In this document: positions 30,444 through 39,012 of the stretch, piece by piece
Position numbering within the stretch: the stretch's first letter is position 1
Layout: each line of letters begins with the position of its first letter
Assembly: GCA_022768945.1 (NCBI GenBank)
Contig: JALEKY010000024.1
Location: forward strand, 1-64,000
Direction of reading: 5' to 3'
DNA: 64,000 bases
Source of the DNA: Christensenellaceae bacterium
GTDB taxonomy: Bacteria > Bacillota > Clostridia > Christensenellales > Borkfalkiaceae
Translations under genes and position numbers: made by a program
Notes under the pieces: generated by a model
Database searches by the model: none
Seen by the model: the letters and a program-made list of their open reading frames with translations, nothing else
Told to the model about the DNA's origin: nothing

Positions 30444-31385
30444 ATGAAGAAAGTATATGCGGTAGGCGAAATGCTAATCGATTTTACCGCCGGGCAAATC
30501 GATAAACCCGAAAACGTAAACGTTTTTTATAAAAACGCGGGCGGCGCGCCGGCAAACGTAGCGGTGTGCGTTTCCAAACTCGGCGGAAAAAGCTCTATGA
30601 TAACAAAACTCGGTGACGATATGTTCGGCAGATTTCTTAAATACACCCTCGAAAAAGAGGGGGTTGAAACAGACCGCGTATTGTTTACGGACGAAGCGAA
30701 CACAGCCCTCGCTTTCGTTTCTTTGGATAAAGAAGGGGAGAGGTCTTTCTCGTTTTATCGCAAACCGTCGGCGGATATGCTTTTAAGCGAAAACGACGTT
30801 AATGACGTAGAGTTCGACGAAACGGATATTCTCCATTTTTGCAGCGTAGATTTAATAGACGCGCCCGTAAGAAAAGCCCACGACGCGCTCATCGCAAAGG
30901 CGAGAAGTTGCGGGGCAAAGATAAGCTTCGATCCGAATCTTCGTTATTCTCTTTGGAAAGACGGACAATCGCTTATAGATACCGTAAAAAAATACATTCC
31001 GCTTGCCGATTTCGTAAAGGTGAGCGACGAGGAGTTATTCGATATTACCGGTATTCCTGCCGAAGAAGAAGCCGTGCTTTCTCTTTTTAACGGCAACGTA
31101 AAACTCGTAATCGTAACGAAAGGCTCTCTCGGGGCGACCGCTTATACCGAAAAGGCAATCGTAACCGTGCCGTCCGAAAAGGTTGAAAAAGTTATAGATA
31201 CGACGGGCGCGGGCGATTCGTTTGTAGGGGCAACGTTGTATCAGCTTATAGAAAACGGCTTCGACATATCCGGCGAAGAGCTTAAAAAAATCCTTTTCTA
31301 CGCTAATAAAACGGCGGGTATAGTCGTAGGCGGAGCGGGAGCAATCCCCTCGATGCCGAGCGGTAAAACCGTATTCGGCAGATAA
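30444..31385 (+). CDS. PfkB-family carbohydrate kinase, probable fructokinase
   Basis: GGAPANVAVCVSKLGG...DTTGAGDSFVGA; adjacent GH32 genes. Confidence 0.85.
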   Translation: MKKVYAVGEMLIDFTAGQIDKPENVNVFYKNAGGAPANVAVCVSKLGGKSSMITKLGDDMFGRFLKYTLEKEGVETDRVLFTDEANTALAFVSLDKEGERSFSFYRKPSADMLLSENDVNDVEFDETDILHFCSVDLIDAPVRKAHDALIAKARSCGAKISFDPNLRYSLWKDGQSLIDTVKKYIPLADFVKVSDEELFDITGIPAEEEAVLSLFNGNVKLVIVTKGSLGATAYTEKAIVTVPSEKVEKVIDTTGAGDSFVGATLYQLIENGFDISGEELKKILFYANKTAGIVVGGAGAIPSMPSGKTVFGR

Positions 31386-31422
31386 TTCCGAAACGTACGG
31401 CTTCGGGAAAAGGGAGGAAATT

Positions 31423-33162
31423 ATGAAAAAGATTATTCTTGTCGTTTTATCGGCGGTAATGGCATTATCGATAACCGGTATGACGGCTTGCGGAGACGGA
31501 AAAGAATACTCCGTAACGTTTGACAAAAACTGTTATGCGGAAGTGATCGTTCCGTCAGGTTTAACGGTTAAGGGCGGCGGAAAAATAACCGAGCCCGAAA
31601 CTCCTTCGAGAGAGGGATATTCGTTTACCGGCTGGTATTCGGACGCTTCGTTAACCGAAAAATGGGATTTTATGAAAGACGCGGTAAAAAAAGAAACGGT
31701 TCTTTACGCAGGTTGGATGAGAAGCGGCGTAACCGATAAGATTTCTTATCCGGATACGGATAAAGATTTTTCGAAATTATACACACCCGGGCAGCAGGAA
31801 GCGGCTTACGATTATAAAACGTATTTTCTTCCGTCCAAAAACGGCTCGGTTCAGCCGTACGTGGGCGATACGATGCCCTACTACGAGAACGGAACTTATT
31901 ATATCTATTATCTGAAAGACGGCGGAGATTCGTATAATCATTCTATATTCGTTGCCACTACCAAAGACTTTGTTAACTATGAGGAAAGAGGAGAAGTCGT
32001 TCTTGAATCCGACCGCGGCGACGCTCAGGATTCTTGGATAGGCACGGGTTCTCTCGTAAAAGTTGAAAATAAGTATTATTTCTTTTATACCGGCCATAAC
32101 GGCTCGGAAAGCAAGGAATTCAACGAAACGATAATGGTCGCGGAGGGTTCTTCCCCGACGAACTTCGTAAAAAAGACGGGTTGGCAGATTACTCCGCCGG
32201 CTTCGCTCGGTCAAAAACGCGATTTCCGCGATCCGAATGCCGTGTACGATCCCGAAAGCGGGAAAATCACTCTTACCGTAACGGCTGCTCAGGAAGGCAG
32301 AGCGAGAATTCTTAAATTAACGCTCGATAAAGATTTGAGCAACGTCGTCTATAACGGCATTATTTTTACCGACAGCACGGGAAAATATATGAATCTGGAA
32401 TGCAGCGATACGTTCAAGGTAGGGGATAAGTGGTATCTTACCTATTCCGCTCAGGACGACACGATGTTTTACGCTTCTTCCGATAATGAATACGGTCCTT
32501 ACGACGAGCCGAAGATACTCGACGGCAAGCTTTTCTATGCGGCAAAGCACGTTTCGGACGGAACGGATACCTACCTTGTCGGTTGGGCGAGAAGATCCGA
32601 GTCCGTTTCCTCCACTCAGGACGTTTCCGGCTGGGCAGGTAATATGATAGCTCAGAAGGTCGTTTCGGACGGCAACGGAGGAATATACCTCGCGCCCGTC
32701 GATTACTCTTCGCTTTTAAAAACTCGTCGCGCGTTAGCTGTGAATTCCACGTCCGTGGTTTTGGAGAGCGGTTCGAGAATATCCTATACGGACGCGTTTA
32801 ATTGCTACGAAAGATATATCGTAGAGGGCGATTTGTCCTTTACGAACGGTGGGGAATTCGGCTTTGCGTTCGACTACAACGGCACGGAAAACAAGTACAA
32901 AACCATTTATATAAACCCGGCAAAAGGAGTTATAGGGCTTGCTTTCAATAAGGGAAGCACGGTTATAACCGAAATACCCGTTTCGCTTTCAGCTAAAAAA
33001 GAATATTCGTTCAAATACATGCAGGAAGGCTCGGTCGGAGTTTTCTATATAGACGGGAAAGTCGCTTTGACCGTTCGTTTATACGGCTGCACGGGCAAAA
33101 ACGTAAAACTGTTTGCAAGCAACAACAACGTAACGTTGTCGTCCGTAACGATTTACACTTAG
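31423..33162 (+). CDS. GH32-clan lipoprotein with InlB-type repeat
   Basis: Lipobox MTACGD; VGDTMPYYENGTYYIYYL, RDFRDPNAVYD, MNLECSD motifs. Confidence 0.7.
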   Translation: MKKIILVVLSAVMALSITGMTACGDGKEYSVTFDKNCYAEVIVPSGLTVKGGGKITEPETPSREGYSFTGWYSDASLTEKWDFMKDAVKKETVLYAGWMRSGVTDKISYPDTDKDFSKLYTPGQQEAAYDYKTYFLPSKNGSVQPYVGDTMPYYENGTYYIYYLKDGGDSYNHSIFVATTKDFVNYEERGEVVLESDRGDAQDSWIGTGSLVKVENKYYFFYTGHNGSESKEFNETIMVAEGSSPTNFVKKTGWQITPPASLGQKRDFRDPNAVYDPESGKITLTVTAAQEGRARILKLTLDKDLSNVVYNGIIFTDSTGKYMNLECSDTFKVGDKWYLTYSAQDDTMFYASSDNEYGPYDEPKILDGKLFYAAKHVSDGTDTYLVGWARRSESVSSTQDVSGWAGNMIAQKVVSDGNGGIYLAPVDYSSLLKTRRALAVNSTSVVLESGSRISYTDAFNCYERYIVEGDLSFTNGGEFGFAFDYNGTENKYKTIYINPAKGVIGLAFNKGSTVITEIPVSLSAKKEYSFKYMQEGSVGVFYIDGKVALTVRLYGCTGKNVKLFASNNNVTLSSVTIYT

Positions 33163-33172
33163 ACAAAAGATT

Positions 33173-34696
33173 ATGATACACGAACATTTACATGAAAATA
33201 ACAATGAAAGAGTTTTTTCGGATACGTCCCGGAATAATGCTGAGTTTACGGTCGAAAGAGCTGAAGAGTATATTCGCGAAAACAAGGGAAATGTAGCTTT
33301 TGAAAGGCGGCTTACGTACCACGCGACGCCACCCGTGGGGTGGACGAACGATCCCAACGGATTTTGCTTCGCTGTAGGAAAATATCATTTGTTTTTCCAG
33401 TTTCACCCGTATTCGACCGAATGGGGACCTATGCACTGGGGACATTTCGTTACCGAAGATTTCATAGAATGGCAATGGGTAAAAACGGCGATCGCGCCTG
33501 ACGAAGAGTACGATAAGGACGGTTGTTTTTCGGGCTCTTCGATAGAAAAAGACGGAAAACAGTATATATTCTACACGGCGGTTTGCGGCGACAGGCAAAA
33601 TCAGGCGGAAGCGGTGTCCGAAGACGGGGTTGCTTTTGAAAAGAAAGGAATCGTTATTTCCTCGGATAAGTTGCCTGAAGGCTGTTCCGTGCACGATTTC
33701 AGAGATCCGTACGTGTTCAGGAAAAACGAAAAATATCATATGCTTTGCGGTTCGAAAGCGTCGGACGGGGACGGACAGGTCGTTTTATTCGAAAGCGATA
33801 ACCTCGATAGTTGGCGTTTTGTCGGCGTCGTCAGAAAAGACGATAAGCCGAAAAGCGGTATTTACGAGTGCCCGAGTTTTTTTACGGCTATGGGAAAGGA
33901 CGTACTCATAACGAGTCCGCAAGGCTATGTAACAGAAAAGTATCGTTACGGAAACGTTAATTCTTCGATTTACTCGGTAGGACAGCTCGACTTAAACACG
34001 GGCGTTTTTACGGCGGAAAGCGAGGATGAAATAGACGGCGGTTTGGATTTTTACGCTCCGCAGACTCTGGCGGCTCCGGACGGAAGAATTATAATGACGG
34101 CTTGGATGCAGATGTGGGGGAGAACGATGCCTACCGCTTCGGATGGTTGGGCGGGTTCGTTTATACTCCCGAGGGAACTTTATCTTAAGTACGGCAAGCT
34201 GTATCAATCGCCTGTCAAAGAAATCGAAAAATACAGAAGAAACGGCGTATTTTATAAAAACGTGAGCTTTGGCGAGCATACGGCTTTAAACGGCGTTTCG
34301 GGAGATAAAATAGAACTTAACGTAACATTTTCGATAGGGAATGCGGAGAAAATCGAGGTCAGATTTTTCGAAGGCGAAAACGAGTACGCTTCGCTTTTCT
34401 ATTCGGGGAGCGATAATTCCGTAACGTTCGACAGGTCGAAAGCCGGGACGGAAATTTCTTGCGATCCTAAAGAGAAAGACGCTTACGTTCGCTCGGTAAA
34501 ACTAAGCGGCAACGACGGTGAAATCTCTATGAGGATTTTCCTCGACGTAACTTCTTCCGAAGTTTTCATTAACGGCGGGGAGAAGGTTGTGACTAATAAC
34601 GTGTACACGAACGAAAAGGGAAAGGGAGTTTCTTTCCGTGCTTACGGCGGCGAAGCGAAAATTCTTTTCCTTGAAAAATACGATATAGAATTATGA
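33173..34696 (+). CDS. GH32 beta-fructosidase
   Basis: GWTNDPNGF, FRDPYVF, YECPSFF catalytic motifs; no signal peptide seen. Confidence 0.9.
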   Translation: MIHEHLHENNNERVFSDTSRNNAEFTVERAEEYIRENKGNVAFERRLTYHATPPVGWTNDPNGFCFAVGKYHLFFQFHPYSTEWGPMHWGHFVTEDFIEWQWVKTAIAPDEEYDKDGCFSGSSIEKDGKQYIFYTAVCGDRQNQAEAVSEDGVAFEKKGIVISSDKLPEGCSVHDFRDPYVFRKNEKYHMLCGSKASDGDGQVVLFESDNLDSWRFVGVVRKDDKPKSGIYECPSFFTAMGKDVLITSPQGYVTEKYRYGNVNSSIYSVGQLDLNTGVFTAESEDEIDGGLDFYAPQTLAAPDGRIIMTAWMQMWGRTMPTASDGWAGSFILPRELYLKYGKLYQSPVKEIEKYRRNGVFYKNVSFGEHTALNGVSGDKIELNVTFSIGNAEKIEVRFFEGENEYASLFYSGSDNSVTFDRSKAGTEISCDPKEKDAYVRSVKLSGNDGEISMRIFLDVTSSEVFINGGEKVVTNNVYTNEKGKGVSFRAYGGEAKILFLEKYDIEL

Positions 34697-35511
34697 AAAA
34701 ATATATTAAAGGCATAATTTGCCCCGTTATCCTATGCATTTGCTTCGGGCTGATTTCCTGCGGGGCGAATCCGAAAGACGTCAAGGCTCCCGTTTTTTCG
34801 GGCGTCAGCGAATTGAACGCGATTCTGTTTGAGGAGTGCAATCTGCTCGAAAACGTAACCGCTACGGACGAAACGGACGGCGACGTCACGGATTTAATAG
34901 AAGTAGCCGTTCTTCCTTTTTCGGACGTTAATAACGGCGTTTTCAGACCGAAAACGGTTGGAGAGTATCAAGTCGTTTACAAAGTAAAGGACAAAACCGG
35001 TAACGAGGCGAAAGCATATTCCAAAGTAATCGTTTCGGGCGGCGACGACAGACCGCTGTTCAAGGCGTTTGACTTTCACGCGAAAGACTTAGGAAGTGCG
35101 GACGTAGATTGTTATAACCACACCGAGGCAGGCGCTGCGGGCAGAGCTTCGTTCGATAACGGAAAGCTCGTTTATTCCGTCGAAAAATTCGGTGAGGTCG
35201 ATTGGTACAACAAACTCACGCTTATAAATTTGTCGTTGGTTTCGGGTAAAAAGTATTCGGTCGAATTTAAAGCTTCGGCTACAAACGCGCTGACTTTCGT
35301 TATGTTCGTAAACATAAACGGCGGTTCGTGGAATCCGGCGGTATCCGCATTCGTGTCTTTGACGGATAAACCTAAGGAATACGCGTTCGAAACGACAACA
35401 GTATCGTTAAGCGGAAATTACGCGTTGTTTTTACAGTTCGGAGGCGAGCAAAACAAATCGTTGCCCGCAACCGAAATTACTTTCGATTACGTAAGGATTT
35501 ACGAGATATAA
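34693..35511 (+). CDS. Lipoprotein with DUF5011-like domain and CBM-like module
   Basis: Lipobox LISCGA; ATDETDGDVTDLIEV; VDWYNKL...GGSWNP...LFLQFGG. Confidence 0.75.
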   Translation: MKKYIKGIICPVILCICFGLISCGANPKDVKAPVFSGVSELNAILFEECNLLENVTATDETDGDVTDLIEVAVLPFSDVNNGVFRPKTVGEYQVVYKVKDKTGNEAKAYSKVIVSGGDDRPLFKAFDFHAKDLGSADVDCYNHTEAGAAGRASFDNGKLVYSVEKFGEVDWYNKLTLINLSLVSGKKYSVEFKASATNALTFVMFVNINGGSWNPAVSAFVSLTDKPKEYAFETTTVSLSGNYALFLQFGGEQNKSLPATEITFDYVRIYEI

Positions 35512-35512
35512 A

Positions 35513-36427
35513 ATGAGAACGACATTAAATAAAAGATTAAAAACGATTGTCGCGTCGGTTGTTTTGTTTGTTATGACGGTAATGAGCGGTTTTGCTTGTT
35601 CTTCGCCCGAAACCTCGGGAGAAAGCGCGGGCGTAAAAAAGGCTAAAGTGATTATTCTCGCCGGTCAGTCGAATATGGAAGGCTGGACTTTTTCCCGCTA
35701 TGCTCAAGCGAACCTCGGAGAAGAAGAGTATAGAAGCTACGATAAAGGCTCTGCCAACGTGAGGATAGCTTTCTATAAGAATTCGGTTTCGGGTAACGGA
35801 AATCCGTTCGGAACGGTTCGTTTCGGTCTCGGAATGGAAAGCGCGCGTTTCGGTCCGGAGATAGGCATTGCGAGTGAACTGAAGAAAGATTCTTCTACAA
35901 AATATTATATAATAAAGTACGCCGTCGGCGGAACAAACCTTTACAACGATTGGCGAGCGCCTTCTACGGGTAATACCGGGGCGATGTATAAGGGTTTAGT
36001 CGATTATGTCTCTTCCGTACTCGGATATCTTGTCGAGCAAAGAGTGGACTTCGAAATTACCGATTTCTGTTTTATGCAGGGAGAAGCCGACTGCGATACG
36101 CTTTCGCACGCCGAAGCATATTACTCTAACCTTTCCGCTTTAAAAAAGGATATAAGAGAAACTCTTGGTTTCTTCGCTTCGGAAAAGGGGATAAGGTTTA
36201 TAGACGGGGCTGTGTCGGACGTCGGTATGTGGCAGTACTACGCAACGGTTAACATCGCTAAAAAAACTCTTGCCGAAGAGGACGGAAACAGCGTGTTTAT
36301 AGACACCATAGCCGAGGGCTTGAAGACAACGGAGGAACCCGCGAATTCGCCCGACAAAGCGCATTACGACTCGCTTTCTATGATAAAACTCGGCAAATTG
36401 TTCGGAGGCGCTATATTGTCCGAATAA
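35513..36427 (+). CDS. SASA-family carbohydrate esterase, lipoprotein
   Basis: VIILAGQSNMEGW...KYAVGGTNLYNDW...QGEADCD...DKAHYDSL. Confidence 0.8.
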   Translation: MRTTLNKRLKTIVASVVLFVMTVMSGFACSSPETSGESAGVKKAKVIILAGQSNMEGWTFSRYAQANLGEEEYRSYDKGSANVRIAFYKNSVSGNGNPFGTVRFGLGMESARFGPEIGIASELKKDSSTKYYIIKYAVGGTNLYNDWRAPSTGNTGAMYKGLVDYVSSVLGYLVEQRVDFEITDFCFMQGEADCDTLSHAEAYYSNLSALKKDIRETLGFFASEKGIRFIDGAVSDVGMWQYYATVNIAKKTLAEEDGNSVFIDTIAEGLKTTEEPANSPDKAHYDSLSMIKLGKLFGGAILSE

Positions 36428-36476
36428 AAGCGTTATTTCGACGTTAAATATATAATAAAGAAATATACAATGGAAA

Positions 36477-36509
36477 AAGCGGCTTGCGAATACGCTTCGC
36501 AAGCCGCTT
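36477..36509. terminator. Bidirectional terminator between convergent genes
   Basis: 14-bp perfect stem AAGCGGCTTGCGAA/TTCGCAAGCCGCTT. Confidence 0.85.
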
Positions 36510-36525
36510 GATTGTTTTTCGAATA

Positions 36526-37950
36526 TTATTTCGACTTTGTCGTTTTCTGCATACGGTTTTTTCTTATTCCGTTCGCGATGATTACGTAAAGTCCGAGAGC
36601 GAGAGTGGTGTAATAAGTGATGATTCTCCATATAAACATCGGCCAGAAGCTGCCGAAAACCACGTAGAAACTTCCTTCGGAAGCGCCCGCCGTGCCGGGG
36701 GTGGGGATAAAGCTTACGGCTGCGTAAATCATTATCGTCATCGCCGTCATTTCAAGGAAGCTGTGACTCGTAATGCCGTTGAAGCAAGCCATCATAACAA
36801 AGTACGTTACCGACATTTCGCTGAACTTTTCCATAATAGAGAGGAGATAGCCGAGGAAGATAACCATTTTGGATTTTGCCATATAGCGTACGCTTATACG
36901 GTAATCGTTTATGGTGTTTATCGTTTTTTCCTGCGATTTTGCGGGATCTTTTATTATGTGTATTTTTGCTAAAACCTTAATAAAGAAGAAGCAGATCTTT
37001 TTTGTCGTTCCGGGTAAAACCGAAAGAAATATAATAGCGAGAGGAGTCAGCGAGTTTATGCCCATGCCTACGTAAGCCATAACTCTTATCGGAGTGGACA
37101 CCGACGAGCCGAAGAAGATGATGCTGATAATCGCAATCGTTAAAAATCCGCAGGTGCCGAGGAGAAGTTGAACTATCGGCGCGGCGGTTGCCGTTCCCAC
37201 GGGTACGCCGTTTTGCGACAGGTAATAAGCCTGAAAAGGTTGACCGCCTATTGCAAGCGGGGTAATGTTATCGTAATACTTCCCCAAAATAACGCTTTTT
37301 ATAATCGGCTTTATTTTGCATTTACCTGTTGACGCTTTTATCATCAAAGCGATTTTCATAACCTGGAAAACGTACAGAAGTAAGAACGCTACGACGCCGA
37401 GAAGCAGGAAATACCAGTTTTTCGCAATGGAGTTTAAAATCGCGCCGAGTGTGTTCGTTTCTTCCTGCTTTGTGCCGCCGAACTCGAACATCGCGGTAAT
37501 CGCGATAACAATTACGTTTACGGCTATAAACAAAATAAGCGACCAGTTTTTCTTTTTGCGTTTAGCGGAGTTGTTAGTGTGCTTATGTTTGATGCTGTCG
37601 TCTATATCGAGTGCGGAAAGAGGAATGTCCACAAAACCTTTGTCTTCCTTGTTTGCGTCGGAAGGCGTTTCGCTTTGCTCCGTTTGTTCCGCGTTATCGC
37701 CGTCGGTTTTTTCTCCCACGGCGTCGGTCGGAACGTCGTCGCCCGCCTGTTTTCCTTCGGTTTTTTCGATATTATCGACGGAGTCTTTATCCGAAACAAT
37801 CGGCTTATCCGTTAAATCGTCGGCGGAAACGGGAGTTCCGAGGACGGGTGCGTCAGTTTCGTTTTCCGCTTCGGGAGACGACGCGCCGTCGATATTTGTT
37901 GTGAGCTCTTCGCCGTTTACGGGGAAAGAATCTTTTTGAAGCTCGTTCAT
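36526..37950 (-). CDS. YbhN/MprF-type flippase-like membrane protein with acidic N-terminal tail
   Basis: LPG-synthase TM-like core (LGKYYDNITPLAIGGQPFQAYYLSQNGVP...FIPTPGTAGASEGSFY) after about 140 aa of low complexity. Confidence 0.8.
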   Translation of the reverse strand: MNELQKDSFPVNGEELTTNIDGASSPEAENETDAPVLGTPVSADDLTDKPIVSDKDSVDNIEKTEGKQAGDDVPTDAVGEKTDGDNAEQTEQSETPSDANKEDKGFVDIPLSALDIDDSIKHKHTNNSAKRKKKNWSLILFIAVNVIVIAITAMFEFGGTKQEETNTLGAILNSIAKNWYFLLLGVVAFLLLYVFQVMKIALMIKASTGKCKIKPIIKSVILGKYYDNITPLAIGGQPFQAYYLSQNGVPVGTATAAPIVQLLLGTCGFLTIAIISIIFFGSSVSTPIRVMAYVGMGINSLTPLAIIFLSVLPGTTKKICFFFIKVLAKIHIIKDPAKSQEKTINTINDYRISVRYMAKSKMVIFLGYLLSIMEKFSEMSVTYFVMMACFNGITSHSFLEMTAMTIMIYAAVSFIPTPGTAGASEGSFYVVFGSFWPMFIWRIITYYTTLALGLYVIIANGIRKNRMQKTTKSK

Positions 37951-38035
37951 GATTTCTCCGAAAAATATGTGTTTGGTTTTCGTATGCGATATACGAAAAG
38001 ATTGGAGTTGTTGAGCCGCGTGCTTTTAACGTGCG

Positions 38036-38482
38036 TTACTGAGCCGAAACGACCTTTACTACGATTTTACTCGAAATATTGGGTAGAAGCTTAACTTCCA
38101 CGTAATAGACGCCTACGTTTTTGATAGGCTCTTTCATTACGATTTTCTTTTTGTCGATTTCGTAGCCGAGTTTGTTAAGTCCGTCCGCGATTTCCTGAGA
38201 GGTAACGGAGCCGAAGATCTTTCCTTTTTCGCCGCATTTGACGCTTACGGTAACCTCCGCAAGGTTCATTTTTTTGGAAAGTTCCATACATCTTGCGATT
38301 TCCTCGCGACGTTTTCTTTCTTCCGCTTCTTTTTTTATCGTCAGACTGTTTACGCTTACCGCGTCCGCGGGGGTTGCGAGGTTCTTCTTGAAGAGGCAAT
38401 TTCTTGCGTAACCGTCGCTTACTTCTTTAATTTCGCCTTTTTTGCCCGTGCCTTTCACGTCAGCCGTTAAAATTACCTTCAT
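38036..38482 (-). CDS. rplI: 50S ribosomal protein L9
   Basis: [39 protein letters not shown]. Confidence 0.97.
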   Translation of the reverse strand: MKVILTADVKGTGKKGEIKEVSDGYARNCLFKKNLATPADAVSVNSLTIKKEAEERKRREEIARCMELSKKMNLAEVTVSVKCGEKGKIFGSVTSQEIADGLNKLGYEIDKKKIVMKEPIKNVGVYYVEVKLLPNISSKIVVKVVSAQ

Positions 38483-38704
38483 AATCAGACTCCTTACTGA
38501 AAAATTACTTGAAATATCATATAAAAATCGGGAGGGAAAGTGGGTAACGCCGTCGGTAAAAAAACAGCGTTTTAACTCTATTCGAGCCGTAAACCCGTAC
38601 CCTAACCCATTTTAAACTAAAAAAATTATACATTATATGGTATTAAAAGTCAATTATAATAAGTGTCCGTTTGAACATAATAATAAAAAAAGGGAGGTGA
38701 AAAA

Positions 38705-38854
38705 ATGATTAACGAAAGCATTAAGTGCGACGTAAACTCGTGCAAGTACAACTGCGAAGGTAAAAACTGTTCGCTCGGTCAGGTGAAAATCACGACGGAT
38801 TGTACCGACTGCACCTGTTGCGACAGCTTCAGCTTCAAGGAAAGCAGAGAATAA
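38705..38854 (+). CDS. DUF1540-type small Cys-rich protein, 49 aa (absent from ORF track)
   Basis: MINESIKCDVNSCKYNCEGKNCSLGQVKITTDCTDCTCCDSFSFKESRE; RBS GGGAGGTG. Confidence 0.8.
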   Translation: MINESIKCDVNSCKYNCEGKNCSLGQVKITTDCTDCTCCDSFSFKESRE

Positions 38855-38867
38855 TAGGTCAAATAAA

Positions 38868-38913
38868 GAAAAGCCCGCGGGGAGAACGAGAAAGAGACTT
38901 CCCTCGGGTTTTT
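38868..38913 (+). terminator. Terminator after the DUF1540 gene
   Basis: AAGCCCGCGGGGAG...CTTCCCTCGGGTTTTTTC. Confidence 0.65.
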
Positions 38914-39012
38914 TCTTATTAGCCGAAAACCGAACTTGAATCCGTTTGACTATTCGTTTTTCATCTGTTATAATTAACATACGGAAAAATACCGTTCAAG
39001 GAGAATTATACC

